Positions 53,941 through 64,000 of a stretch of 64,000 nt of DNA are shown here, piece by piece. The notes under the pieces were generated by a model that was not told the DNA's origin, ran no database searches, and saw only the letters and a program-made list of their open reading frames with translations. Origin of the DNA: Cupriavidus metallidurans CH34 (GTDB taxonomy: Bacteria > Pseudomonadota > Gammaproteobacteria > Burkholderiales > Burkholderiaceae); the NCBI RefSeq assembly GCF_000196015.1, contig NC_007974.2, positions 1,674,001-1,738,000 on the forward strand. Reading direction: 5' to 3'. The first letter of the stretch is position 1; every line of letters starts with the position of its first letter. A program made the translations under genes and the position numbers.

Positions 53941-55143
53941 TCAGGCCGTTCGCATACTCAAGACAGCGTGGCTGGACACCATATCCGCCCAAAGCCGGGT
54001 CCGGATGCTGTTCCGTCCGGCCCGTTTGGCTTCATAGAGCAACATATCGGCAGCGGCAATCAACGCGCTTTCGGTGACCTCGGTATCGCTGGCCGAGAAA
54101 TCGACGGAGAGCACCCCGATGCTGACCGTGGCGCGCATGCTCTTGCCATCGGGGCCGGGCACCTCACTGCCCGCCACCGCGGCGCGCATGTCCTCGGCCA
54201 GACTGGCGGCCGACTCGAAGTCCATCTGCGGCATGACGAGCAGGAACTCCTCCCCGCCGTAGCGAACGACGCTGTCCCGTGGCTCGTGGATGCGGTCCTG
54301 CAGCAGCATGGCAACGTGCATCAGCACGGCATCGCCACCCTGGTGGCCGTGGTTGTCGTTGACGCGCTTGAAATGGTCGATATCGCAAACCATCAGCGTC
54401 AGCCAGCGACGCTCGGCGCGAGCCCGCTCCAGCACCTGCGGCAGCAGCGTCGTGTGCAGATGCCGCCGGTTGAAGCAGGCTGTGAGATGGTCGCGGATGG
54501 ATAGCGCCTTCAATGTACTGAGCGCCCGATACTCGTCGCGCCACAGCCGGTGATAGCGGCGCGCCGCGATGATGCCGAAGCTGTTGGTCAGCAGCAGAAG
54601 CATCGCCATCGTGACTTCGTCGGAGAACCTCGACTCCCCCCTTATCACGGCCAGCGCGATGAAGGCCGCCGTCGCGCCAAGGGCGATGCCAATCGCGGTG
54701 ATGAGCCGATTTGGGATGAAGACGTAGATGACGATCAGCATGATGCAGAGCGACATCGCGTGCCAGGGCAACTCGCCGGGACGGAACCAGACGACCAGCA
54801 TGAAGATCGCCATCCCGACGACCTCCGCCGCGCTGGCCACGGCCCGGTGGGCCAGCACCGACTCAGTTTTCCGGCGAATCAGATACAGACCGCCGCAGGC
54901 AGTCAGCGCAACGGTGATTCGCCCCAGCAGCAGCACGAGGAACGACGTCCCATAGCCCAGCGCGGCCAGATCGGTCAGGGAAAAGGCCAGATAAAACAGC
55001 GAACAGAACACCAGGGTGACCCGCAACGACGCCCGCGTGGTCCGCAGATGGTGTTGCTGAAACTCCCGCTCGAGCCCCGGATCCGAGAACTCGACCCGAA
55101 CCGGATCAACAACGAAACTCATTTCGACGTCTGCTTCGGACAT
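53941..55143 (-). CDS. Membrane-bound diguanylate cyclase (GGDEF)
   Basis: A 400-residue protein with about six hydrophobic segments (residues about 45-200) and a C-terminal GGDEF domain making c-di-GMP from two GTP. Seen: DHLTACFNRRHLHTTLLPQV, CDIDHFKRVNDNHGHQGGDAVL and the active site RYGGEEFLLVMP. The residues at the usual inhibitory I-site (RxxD just upstream) read EPRD, so feedback inhibition through it is unlikely. The membrane part could sense an unknown signal. ATG 55143 is the first Met. It lies 121 bp downstream of a small hypothetical gene. Confidence 0.93.
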   Translation of the reverse strand: MSEADVEMSFVVDPVRVEFSDPGLEREFQQHHLRTTRASLRVTLVFCSLFYLAFSLTDLAALGYGTSFLVLLLGRITVALTACGGLYLIRRKTESVLAHRAVASAAEVVGMAIFMLVVWFRPGELPWHAMSLCIMLIVIYVFIPNRLITAIGIALGATAAFIALAVIRGESRFSDEVTMAMLLLLTNSFGIIAARRYHRLWRDEYRALSTLKALSIRDHLTACFNRRHLHTTLLPQVLERARAERRWLTLMVCDIDHFKRVNDNHGHQGGDAVLMHVAMLLQDRIHEPRDSVVRYGGEEFLLVMPQMDFESAASLAEDMRAAVAGSEVPGPDGKSMRATVSIGVLSVDFSASDTEVTESALIAAADMLLYEAKRAGRNSIRTRLWADMVSSHAVLSMRTA

Positions 55144-55264
55144 AAGCGCGTGGGTGACCAGTCGGCCCGGCGGTCATTGAATGTGCGCCATTGTCTCCTA
55201 TTACAGCCTGGCAGCCGGAAAGAATCCTCAATCCTTGATCTGCCTGGCAGAAGCCCGCGACCTG

Positions 55265-55522
55265 TCAGATCAGCTCGCGATACAGCACTGACAGCGATTC
55301 GCTACCGGGAGCGCCTTCGCGCCACATGCGCGCAGCAAAGGCGTCCTCGAACTCCTCGGTGCCTTCCTCGAACATGTCGTAGACGTTGTCGTGCGACAGC
55401 CCCTTCTCCAACACCATCAACGCGGCGTCAACGGCCTTGCGGGCGCGCTCCGGCAGTTGCGGCTGCAGCGCCCTCAGGGCAGCAATCTCGGCTTGCACCT
55501 GCTCTTCGGTCTTCATCGTCAT
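55265..55522 (-). CDS. Small acidic hypothetical protein
   Basis: An 85-residue acidic helical protein (EEQVQAEIAALRALQPQLPE, then VYDMFEEGTEEFEDAFAARM). It has no signal peptide, membrane segment or known motif. The reading frame has the codon bias of its neighbours and a clean ATG 55522. It is divergent from the phasin gene and upstream of the diguanylate cyclase. Function unknown. Confidence 0.65.
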   Translation of the reverse strand: MTMKTEEQVQAEIAALRALQPQLPERARKAVDAALMVLEKGLSHDNVYDMFEEGTEEFEDAFAARMWREGAPGSESLSVLYRELI

Positions 55523-55797
55523 GTCGTATTTCCATAGTGTTGGCGGCAGTCGCGCCGGTGGGCATTATGCAACGGGATCGGGCCGGGCAATCGGGGCGCT
55601 TGCCCGGCCCGGACGATACGCGGACCCGTGTGCCGTGTCAGCCGCTCGGCGCGCCCAGGCGATACCCCCCTTATTCATTCCCCAGTTCCCTTGCGGCACG
55701 CATTACACTTAGCCTGCCGCGTGGCGATCGGGCGACTTCACCCGTGAGCCGGCGCCGCTCGACTTCTGCTTGCTCTACCCCAACAAGGAGATTTGTC

Positions 55798-56223
55798 ATG
55801 GCTACCGCGCCCAATCCGTTCACCGATATCACCAAACTGCTGGAACAGTACAAGCTCCCCGGCGTCGACATGACTTCGATCATCGAAGCGCGGCGCAAGG
55901 ATATCGAAGCCCTCGCGGAGGCCAACAGGATTGCCTATGAGGGCATGCAGGCACTCGTGCAGAAGCAGACTGAAATCCTGAGCAAGAGCATGCAGGAGAT
56001 TCAGGCCACGGCCCAGAAGATGGCCACGAGTGGCAATCCCGCAGAGGCCATGACCAGGCAGGGCGAATTGGTACAGCAAGGCTTGCAGACAGCCTTCAAC
56101 AACATGCGCGAACTGGCGGAAATGGCACAGAAATCGCAAGCCGAGGCACTGGCCGTGATCACCAAGCGTGCCGAGCAGAGCATCGCGGAAGCAAAAAGCC
56201 TGATGAAGCCGGCGGGCAAGTAG
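55798..56223 (+). CDS. Phasin family protein (PHA granule-associated)
   Basis: A 141-residue all-helical amphipathic phasin that coats polyhydroxyalkanoate granules. Seen: FTDITKLLEQYKLPGVDMTS at the N-terminus, RRKDIEALAEANRIAYEGMQ and the Ala/Gln-rich coil to the end, MKPAGK. It is shorter than the main Cupriavidus PhaP1 (about 190 residues), so it is likely one of the minor paralogues. AAGGAG lies 8 nt before ATG 55798. It stands alone. Confidence 0.92.
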   Translation: MATAPNPFTDITKLLEQYKLPGVDMTSIIEARRKDIEALAEANRIAYEGMQALVQKQTEILSKSMQEIQATAQKMATSGNPAEAMTRQGELVQQGLQTAFNNMRELAEMAQKSQAEALAVITKRAEQSIAEAKSLMKPAGK

Positions 56224-56336
56224 CCCCCTGGCCGCGAAGCCCGGCCTGACCGGTCGGGCCCGCCGGCCCGGAAGCGTCAATGTCTGATCGGACTGGAATA
56301 CGGCATCAACATGGAGGACCGACTGGTGGCAGGCAC

Positions 56337-57410
56337 CTAGTCCTGCGCGCCATTGCCTCCCGTTCGCCCCGCCTCGCCATCAATGCGCATCCGCGGCAGG
56401 AACTGCGGATATTCGCGCTGCATGAAGTCGATCAGCCCCTCACGCACGACGCAGCGAAGATCCCACGCCAGGCCCGAGGATGCAGCGGTGCACAGCACGC
56501 GAATCTGCATCGTGCGTTCCGTTGCGTCGGTCACCACCAGGTTGAAAAACCGCCGATCCCACTGGGGCGCATTGTTCACGATGCGCTCCAGCTCCTTGCG
56601 CAGCGGCGCCAGCGGCATCCCGTAGTCGACATGGAAGAACACCGAGCCCAGTAGCTGGGAGTTGTTGCGGGTCCAGTTCTGAAATGGCTTTTCGATGAAG
56701 TACTGCAGCGGGATGATCAGGCGCCGCTCGTCCCAAATCCGCAGCACCACGTACGTCGCCGTGATTTCCTCGACTCGGCCCCACTCGCCTTCGACGATCA
56801 GCACATCGTCGAGCCGGATCGGCTGCGTCAATGCAAGCTGCAACCCCGCGATCATATTGCTGAACACCGTCTTGCCAGCCAGGCCGGCGACCAGCCCGAC
56901 CACACCTGCCGAGGCCAGCAGGCTGGCGCCGACCTGCCTCGCGCCGGGAAACGTCATCAGCAACATCGCCGCCCCGATCACCACCACCAACGCCATCGCG
57001 ATGCGCGAGAGCACGCGTGTCTGGGTATGGATGCGGCGGGCATTCATGTTGTCCTCGACATCCACAGGGTGCCGGTCCAGCACGCCCTGCGCGAAGCCGG
57101 CAATGACCCGCGCCACGAGCCATGTCATGGCTGCGATCAACAGCAGGCCATTGACATGCCGCACATTGTCGATCCAGCGCAGTTCGTCCGGAGCGGCCTG
57201 CCAGACAGTCTGCAACGCGAGCAGCAGCAGAACCGCCTTCGACGGGACCCGCGCCTTGACGACCATGGGATGGAGTATCTGGGCGGAACGCGTGATCCGC
57301 AGTAGCAGCAGGCTGCCGATGCGATGTGCCAGCAGCACGACAACGACCGCAACCAGGGCCGCCGTCCACGTGCCAAACCAGGGGTGATCGAAAAGAAGAG
57401 GGAGATTCAT
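56337..57410 (-). CDS. Mechanosensitive ion channel (MscS family)
   Basis: A 357-residue MscS-type channel with about four N-terminal hydrophobic segments and the pore helix LLASAGVVGLVAGLAGKTVFSNMIAGLQLAL, followed by the beta domain PIRLDDVLIVEGEWGRVEEI and the IIPLQYFIEKPFQNWTRNN motif. It opens under membrane tension to release solutes. It is downstream of hutG on the same strand but 161 bp away with an inverted repeat between, so probably separately controlled. Confidence 0.93.
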   Translation of the reverse strand: MNLPLLFDHPWFGTWTAALVAVVVVLLAHRIGSLLLLRITRSAQILHPMVVKARVPSKAVLLLLALQTVWQAAPDELRWIDNVRHVNGLLLIAAMTWLVARVIAGFAQGVLDRHPVDVEDNMNARRIHTQTRVLSRIAMALVVVIGAAMLLMTFPGARQVGASLLASAGVVGLVAGLAGKTVFSNMIAGLQLALTQPIRLDDVLIVEGEWGRVEEITATYVVLRIWDERRLIIPLQYFIEKPFQNWTRNNSQLLGSVFFHVDYGMPLAPLRKELERIVNNAPQWDRRFFNLVVTDATERTMQIRVLCTAASSGLAWDLRCVVREGLIDFMQREYPQFLPRMRIDGEAGRTGGNGAQD

Positions 57411-57440
57411 CGGCGTCCTTCATCAGGGGAGGCGTGATGC

Positions 57441-57457
57441 CGGTTACGAAGTAACCG
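57441..57457. promoter_or_regulatory. Inverted repeat upstream of the MscS gene
   Basis: CGGTTAC-GAA-GTAACCG, a perfect 7-bp arm palindrome with 3-nt centre, 31 bp before the MscS start codon; it could be an operator or a 5'-leader hairpin. Confidence 0.45.
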
Positions 57458-57571
57458 ACACGACGAATGGACAGAAGTTTCACCGATGTTGTCTGCGCTC
57501 CACAGACTTTGCGACGCACGCATCGCACCACGCCTGGTACTCGGCGCAGCACACGCCAGCCATGCAACCGA

Positions 57572-58534
57572 TCAACGGATCAGCCGATACACCAGCCGCG
57601 CGGCAACGCGGGCGCTCTGGCCGTCACGGTCGAACTGCGGATTGAACTCCGCAAGGTCTGCCGCGCGCAGCTTGCCGCTACCCCGCACGTGCGTGACGAT
57701 GGCCTCGATCACGCTGATCGGCACGCCATACGCGGCAGGCGCGGAGACACCGGGCATGACGGCTGCCGGAAGCACGTCGAGATCGATCGTCAGGTAGACA
57801 TGTGCGGCCTGCGCCAGCATCGCGTCGATCTCGGCCAGCCTGTGGTCGAGATGGCGTTCCTGCATCTCGGTGTCTTCAACGTAGCGCACGCCCAGCGCCT
57901 GCGCGTGGGCAAACAGCGATGCAGTGTTGCCGAGCCGGCTGACGCCGAGACACGCATAGTCAAACGGCTGCCCTGCGGCACGGCACGCCTCCGCAATCTG
58001 GTCAAACGGTGTGCCGGAACTGCCGGGCCGCGCAGTGCGCAAATCGAAATGCGCATCGAGGTTGAGGATCAGGACGCGGCCCGCGTCGCCCGCCGTATCC
58101 AGATGTGCCCTGAGACCCTGCCAGGTGCCCCAGGCCACTTCGTGCCCGCCACCGAGCACGATTGGCAGCGCGCCACGGTCCAGTTGCGCCCTGACGACTT
58201 CACTGAGCGCCCGCTGCGTAACTTCAAGCGCATCGCCCTCGCAGCGCACGTCACCGGCATCGTAGAGCGCGGCCACGTCATGTACCGGCAGGCTGGCCAG
58301 GGCGCGTCGAATGCCGCGCGGGCCATCGGCCGCACCAACACGACCCTGGTTACGCCTGACGCCTGCGTCGCACGCGAAGCCAATCAGCACAGTCGCACCG
58401 GCCAGATCGTCGCTGGCCGCTACGGCCAGCGGCTGGACGATATTGAACAGCCGCCGCGTATCCCCGCGCTCACCGGTATCGGCGCGCCCCTGCCAGACCG
58501 CATCAAGGGCCTCGGCTTGCGTCAATGCCGTCAT
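57572..58534 (-). CDS. hutG: Formimidoylglutamase (arginase family)
   Basis: A 320-residue ureohydrolase-fold enzyme splitting N-formimidoyl-L-glutamate to glutamate and formamide, the last step of the short hut branch. Two-manganese motifs are visible: [20 protein letters not shown] and [20 protein letters not shown]. The hut context and similarity to HutG, not arginase, support the name. ATG 58534 begins the recognisable protein 16 bp after the permease stop; an upstream extension overlaps the permease. Last gene of the operon. Confidence 0.9.
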   Translation of the reverse strand: MTALTQAEALDAVWQGRADTGERGDTRRLFNIVQPLAVAASDDLAGATVLIGFACDAGVRRNQGRVGAADGPRGIRRALASLPVHDVAALYDAGDVRCEGDALEVTQRALSEVVRAQLDRGALPIVLGGGHEVAWGTWQGLRAHLDTAGDAGRVLILNLDAHFDLRTARPGSSGTPFDQIAEACRAAGQPFDYACLGVSRLGNTASLFAHAQALGVRYVEDTEMQERHLDHRLAEIDAMLAQAAHVYLTIDLDVLPAAVMPGVSAPAAYGVPISVIEAIVTHVRGSGKLRAADLAEFNPQFDRDGQSARVAARLVYRLIR

Positions 58535-58550
58535 TTGCCGCACGTCCGTT

Positions 58551-59975
58551 TCACGAAACACTGGTTTCCCGGGCGAGCAGCGCGTCCGCCTTCGGCTTGG
58601 CCCGCAGGAACCAGGCCAGCGACAGCAGCACGACCCAGCCCGCGCCAACGTACAGAGCCACGCGCGTGTCCTCGACATACCCCAGCACGCCGATCACGAA
58701 CAGCATGAAGGCGATCGCCAGCGCCGGACCGACCGGCCACAGCGGCACCTTGAACTTGAGGGCGCGAACCTCTTCGGCCGACAGGCGGCGTCGCATGGCA
58801 ACCTGCGACAGCAGGATCATCAGCCAGACCCACACGGTGGCGAAGGTCGCAATCGACGCGATGATCACAAACACCTGCTCGGGGATCAGGTAGTTCAGCA
58901 CCACACCGCCGAGCAAGGCAGCAGCCATCGCCAGCACTGTCACCCAGGGCACGCCATGACGCGAGGTGGTGGCGAACAGGCGCGGCGCCTGGCCCTGCTC
59001 CGCCATGCCATACATCATGCGGCCTGCGCCAAAGATATTGCTGTTGATCGCCGAGATGGCGGCCGAGATGACGATCAGGTTGAGCACCGCCGCAGCCGAT
59101 TTGATCCCCAGCCCGGAGAAGATTTGCACGAACGGGCTGCCCTGGCTACCGATGCCGGTCCACGGGAAGATGGCCATCAGCACGGTCATCGTCAGCACGT
59201 AGAACAGCAGGATGCGGGCGGGCACGGCGTTGATGGCGCGCGGAATCACCTTCTCCGGATTCTGGGCTTCACCGCCAGTGATGCCGATGATCTCGATGCC
59301 GCCGTAGGCAAACATCACCACCGCCAGTGACGCGATCAACCCGCCCGCGCCGTGCGGCAGGAAGCCGCCATGCGCCCACAGATTGGTCAAGCCCGGCGAA
59401 TGCTCGCCATTCATCTTCACGCCGAGGAACAGGATCAGCGTGCCGCCGATGATCATCGCCGCGATGGCCAGGATCTTCACCAACGCCAGCCAGAACTCGA
59501 GCTCGCCGAACACCTTCACATTGCACAGGTTCAGCCCGCAGATCAGCATGACGATGCCGAGCACCCATATCCATTGCGGCACTTCGGGGAACCAGAATCC
59601 CATGTAGATACCGAATGCGGTCACGTCCGCCAGACAGACGATGATCATCTCGAGGATGTAGGTCCATCCGGTAAGAAAGCCCGCGAGCGGCCCCAGGTAC
59701 TCGCTGGCGTAGCGGCCGAACGAGCCGGTCACCGGCTCGCGCACAGCCATCTCGCCCAGCGCGCGCATAACCATGTAGACCGCCGCGCCGCCCACGATGT
59801 ACGCCAGGATAACGGCCGGGCCGGCCAGCTGGATCGCCGATGCCGAACCGTAGAACAGGCCCGTGCCGATGGCCGAGCCGAGCGCGAGAAAGCGGATATG
59901 CCGCGCGCTCAGATTGCGTTGCAGGTTTTTCAAGCTGTCTCCAGAAGGATGTCTAGATTGGGACCGAAGGCCCAT
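58551..59975 (-). CDS. hutT: Amino acid permease, probable histidine transporter
   Basis: A 474-residue APC-superfamily permease with about 12 membrane helices. Signs: [34 protein letters not shown] at TM1, [25 protein letters not shown] and [20 protein letters not shown] at TM6-7. Histidine as substrate is inferred from its place between hutH and hutG. Start chosen at ATG 59975; TTG 60011 is in frame, neither with a clear ribosome site. Confidence 0.85.
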   Translation of the reverse strand: MGLRSQSRHPSGDSLKNLQRNLSARHIRFLALGSAIGTGLFYGSASAIQLAGPAVILAYIVGGAAVYMVMRALGEMAVREPVTGSFGRYASEYLGPLAGFLTGWTYILEMIIVCLADVTAFGIYMGFWFPEVPQWIWVLGIVMLICGLNLCNVKVFGELEFWLALVKILAIAAMIIGGTLILFLGVKMNGEHSPGLTNLWAHGGFLPHGAGGLIASLAVVMFAYGGIEIIGITGGEAQNPEKVIPRAINAVPARILLFYVLTMTVLMAIFPWTGIGSQGSPFVQIFSGLGIKSAAAVLNLIVISAAISAINSNIFGAGRMMYGMAEQGQAPRLFATTSRHGVPWVTVLAMAAALLGGVVLNYLIPEQVFVIIASIATFATVWVWLMILLSQVAMRRRLSAEEVRALKFKVPLWPVGPALAIAFMLFVIGVLGYVEDTRVALYVGAGWVVLLSLAWFLRAKPKADALLARETSVS

Positions 59976-60018
59976 GGCGCGCGGATCTTCGCCCGCTTGG
60001 CGCCGGCGCAAGCGTCCG

Positions 60019-61575
60019 TCAGACGCTCGGCAGGATGCCTGCAGGCAGCAGGGCCGTCAGGTGACGCTCGGCGATCAGCACGCTGGCGTCTTCGATATCC
60101 GGCGCGAAGTACCGGTCCTTGTCGTAGAACGGCACCGACTGACGCAGCAGGCCGCGCGCGCGCTCCAGCGCTTCGGTGGTCTTGCCGCCTTCACGGAAGT
60201 CCATGCCCTGGCAGGCCGCCAGCCATTCGATCGCCACGATGCCCTTGACGTTGCTGGCCATCTCCCAGAGACGCTTGCCAGCGTTGGGCGCCATCGACAC
60301 ATGGTCTTCCTGGTTCGCCGAGGTAGGCAGGCTATCGACACTGGCCGGATGCGCAAGCGCTTTGTTGTCCGATGCCAGCGCGGCGGCCGTGACCTGCGCG
60401 ATCATGAAGCCGGAGTTCACGCCGCCATTGGCGACCAGGAACGGCGGCAACTGCGACAGGTGCTGGTCCATCATCAGCGACACACGCCGCTCGGAGAGCG
60501 AGCCGATCTCGGCCAGCGCCAGCGCGAGGTTGTCCGCGGCCATTGCCACCGGTTCCGCGTGGAAATTGCCGCCCGAGATGATATCGCCTTCCTGCGCGAA
60601 TACCAGCGGATTGTCGGAAACCGAGTTCGCTTCGACGCCCAGCACATCCGCCGCATTGCGGATCTGCGTCAGGCAGGCGCCCATGACCTGGGGCTGGCAG
60701 CGCAGCGAGTACGGGTCCTGCACCTTGTCGCAATGCGCGTGCGATTGGCCGAGCTGGCTGGTCTCCCCCAGCAGGTGACGATAGACCGCCGCCGCGTCGA
60801 TCTGGCCGCGCTGGCCACGGGCGGCGTGAATGCGCGGATCGAACGGAGCGCGCGAGCCGAGCGTCGCCTCGACGGTCAGCGCGCCGCAAACGCTGGCCGC
60901 CGCGTACAGGTCTTCCGCCTGGAACAAACCCTGCAGCGCATACGCGGTGGAAACCTGCGTGCCATTCAGCAGCGCCAGCCCTTCCTTGGCGGCGAGCGTC
61001 AGCGGCTGCAAATCGGCAATGGCCAGCGCTTCGCGAGCCGACAGCCATTCGCCGCGATGGCGTGCCCGGCCTTCGCCCAGCAGCAGCAACGACATATGGG
61101 CCAGCGGCGCCAGATCGCCCGACGCGCCAACGGAGCCCTTCAGCGGAATGCACGGGTACACCTCGGCGTTCACCAGCGCGATCAGCGCGCTGATCACCTT
61201 GCGGCGGATGCCAGACAGGCCACGCGCCAGGCTGTTGATCTTGAGCACCATGATCAGGCGCACCAGCGCGTCGTCGATCGGCTCGCCCACACCTGCCGCG
61301 TGGGAAAGCACCAGCGAACGCTGCAGGTTCTCCAGGTCCTCGCGGGCAATGCGGGTCTGTGCCAGCAGGCCGAATCCGGTGTTGATGCCGTAGGCCGTGC
61401 GGCCCTCGGCGATGATGTTTTCGACACACGCCACGCTGCGGTCGATGGCGGGGAAGGCGCGCTCGTCGAGCGTGATCTTGACGGGCTGCTGATGCACGGC
61501 ACGCAGTTGCGCGAGCGTGAGCTCACCGGGTTGCAGATGCAGGGCGAAGACTGGCTGATTTTCTTGGTACGACAT
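60019..61575 (-). CDS. hutH: Histidine ammonia-lyase
   Basis: A 518-residue aromatic-amino-acid ammonia-lyase converting histidine to urocanate and ammonia, the first hut step. The MIO cofactor triad Ala-Ser-Gly is at residues 151-153 in [15 protein letters not shown], and the N-terminal [19 protein letters not shown] carries the active-site Tyr region. Full normal length. It begins 16 bp after the hutU stop. Confidence 0.97.
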   Translation of the reverse strand: MSYQENQPVFALHLQPGELTLAQLRAVHQQPVKITLDERAFPAIDRSVACVENIIAEGRTAYGINTGFGLLAQTRIAREDLENLQRSLVLSHAAGVGEPIDDALVRLIMVLKINSLARGLSGIRRKVISALIALVNAEVYPCIPLKGSVGASGDLAPLAHMSLLLLGEGRARHRGEWLSAREALAIADLQPLTLAAKEGLALLNGTQVSTAYALQGLFQAEDLYAAASVCGALTVEATLGSRAPFDPRIHAARGQRGQIDAAAVYRHLLGETSQLGQSHAHCDKVQDPYSLRCQPQVMGACLTQIRNAADVLGVEANSVSDNPLVFAQEGDIISGGNFHAEPVAMAADNLALALAEIGSLSERRVSLMMDQHLSQLPPFLVANGGVNSGFMIAQVTAAALASDNKALAHPASVDSLPTSANQEDHVSMAPNAGKRLWEMASNVKGIVAIEWLAACQGMDFREGGKTTEALERARGLLRQSVPFYDKDRYFAPDIEDASVLIAERHLTALLPAGILPSV

Positions 61576-61590
61576 GGTTCAAATCCGGAG

Positions 61591-63270
<1,680 letters not shown>

Positions 63271-63342
63271 GGTTGTTCCTCATCCACGGTTTGTTCACGA
63301 CGGCGATGACGCAACAGCGCCATCCGATGGGGTTGTACAGTA

Positions 63343-63354
63343 TTGTATAGACAA
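63343..63354. promoter_or_regulatory. Putative HutC operator
   Basis: TTGTATAGACAA, i.e. TTGT-N4-ACAA, the general shape of known GntR/HutC sites, about 75 bp upstream of the hutU start. A second half-site-like TTGTACAG lies at 63333-63340. Confidence 0.65.
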
Positions 63355-63421
63355 GTTGATTTGTACTGGGGTTTACCCCGTTTTCAGGGGAGCAGATAGC
63401 GCGGCAAAGGGGACGGGAGTG

Positions 63422-63451
63422 GACCTTGCCGCACAGTGGCGCGGCAAGGTC
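63422..63451. terminator. Hairpin between hutC and hutU
   Basis: An 11-bp perfect stem (GACCTTGCCGC / GCGGCAAGGTC) with an 8-nt loop, about 40 nt after the hutC stop. No T-run on the minus strand, so it may act as an attenuator. Confidence 0.45.
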
Positions 63452-63488
63452 AGGGGCTCAGCGGTGCAAGGAAAAACGAAGGGGGGCG

Positions 63489-64000
63489 TCAGGCGCCGGG
63501 GCCGAACCGCCCTTCCAGACGGTGACGCGACCCCGGATGCAGCAGGCGGGCGAACGTCACGACGCGCTTGCCCGACCACGTGCGGCGCCGGATCAGCAGG
63601 CACGGTTCGGCGCGCGGAATCTGCAGGAGCTTTGCCTCGTCGGCGGTAGCAACAACGGCCTCGACGATATGCTCGCCCGCCGTCAGGGGAGCAAGGCTTT
63701 GCAGATAGGCATTCGGCGTGTCGACGCTGAAGTCCTGCTTCAGGTAGTCGGGAGCCAGACCCGGATTGACGTAGCGATCCTCGATCTGCACCGGCACGTT
63801 GTCCTGGTAGTGAACGATGATGGAATGGAAGATCTTCTCGCCTTCGCGCAGATCCATCGCCACCGCGCGTTCCGGGCCGGCGGGTTCCTCGCGCACCAGG
63901 ATCACCTCGGAATGATGGCGATGTCCGCGCTCCGCGATCTCGTCCGCGATGTTGTTGACCTCGAGCAGCGAAGACTGCATCTTCGGCTCCGCCACGAACG
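63489..64000 (-). CDS. hutC: Histidine utilisation repressor (UTRA part, 5' end outside window)
   Basis: The C-terminal ligand domain (UTRA) of a GntR-family repressor, running off the right edge of the window. The visible 170 residues contain VNNIADEIAERGHRHHSEVI, the UTRA strand IIVHYQDNVPVQIEDRYVNP and the C-terminal RRTWSGKRVVTFARLLHPGS, as in HutC, which senses urocanate. The helix-turn-helix lies outside. It reads toward hutU, from which it is separated by a 218-bp control region. Confidence 0.9.
   Translation of the reverse strand, partial: FVAEPKMQSSLLEVNNIADEIAERGHRHHSEVILVREEPAGPERAVAMDLREGEKIFHSIIVHYQDNVPVQIEDRYVNPGLAPDYLKQDFSVDTPNAYLQSLAPLTAGEHIVEAVVATADEAKLLQIPRAEPCLLIRRRTWSGKRVVTFARLLHPGSRHRLEGRFGPGA

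Noticed and set aside
54550-55797. Open frame running in phase into the phasin gene from upstream
   Set aside because: Most of it is antisense to the GGDEF gene and the 85-residue gene; the phasin has its own AAGGAG and ATG at 55798.

Overview
The window looks like a chromosomal segment of a Cupriavidus/Ralstonia-type betaproteobacterium (Burkholderiaceae). The basis is high GC, a Burkholderiales-type trimeric porin, a Bug/TctC-type periplasmic receptor, a polyhydroxyalkanoate phasin, and a silver/copper efflux cluster arranged like the cusDCBAF cluster known from Cupriavidus metallidurans. I see no rRNA, tRNA, CRISPR array, insertion sequence or prophage. Genes are dense and both strands are used.

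Region 1 (1-17.7 kb) is a patchwork of small units: the end of a porin gene, a GFA-type zinc protein, a 2-hydroxycarboxylate transporter, two tandem DUF1254 secreted proteins, and a MarR/MFS unit facing a quinol-monooxygenase-like ABM protein with a double palindrome between them. A decayed VOC/glyoxalase gene and an 11-bp tandem repeat follow, then a stress-type group (a periplasmic C-x10-C repeat protein, CsbD, DUF3096), flavoproteins, YdeI and a cupin.

Region 2 (17.8-40.2 kb) is the most interesting part. It is a catabolic island with two GMC oxidoreductases, an aldo/keto reductase, a secreted propeller-like protein, an aldehyde dehydrogenase, an alpha-methylacyl-CoA-racemase-like class III CoA enzyme, hotdog thioesterase, two large divergent MalT/AlkS-type (LAL) LuxR regulators, and a six-gene operon with every step of one beta-oxidation cycle (acyl-CoA ligase, acyl-CoA dehydrogenase, two MaoC hydratases, SDR dehydrogenase, SCPx-like thiolase). 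A 17-bp imperfect palindrome, about CMACCTGANNYGGGTGG, occurs upstream of three transcription units and between the two regulators. In the three units a possible -10 hexamer starts exactly 24 nt after it. I infer a regulon that oxidises an alcohol to an acid and degrades the acyl-CoA, probably an alpha-methyl-branched one.

Region 3 (40.2-49.4 kb) holds a GDSL-hydrolase lipoprotein, the cusDCBAF-like Ag(I)/Cu(I) efflux operon, and two tandem DUF2188 proteins. The adaptor CusB carries a fused CusF-like domain with the classical H/W/M/M copper site, while the separate CusF has Met in place of the Trp.

Region 4 (49.6-57.4 kb) has a thioesterase, a Bug receptor plus ThDP-enzyme unit divergent from an FCD-type GntR regulator, a membrane diguanylate cyclase, a phasin and an MscS channel. 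Region 5 (57.5-64 kb) is a histidine-utilisation operon (hutC, hutU, hutH, permease, hutG) on the minus strand, with hutC running off the right edge.
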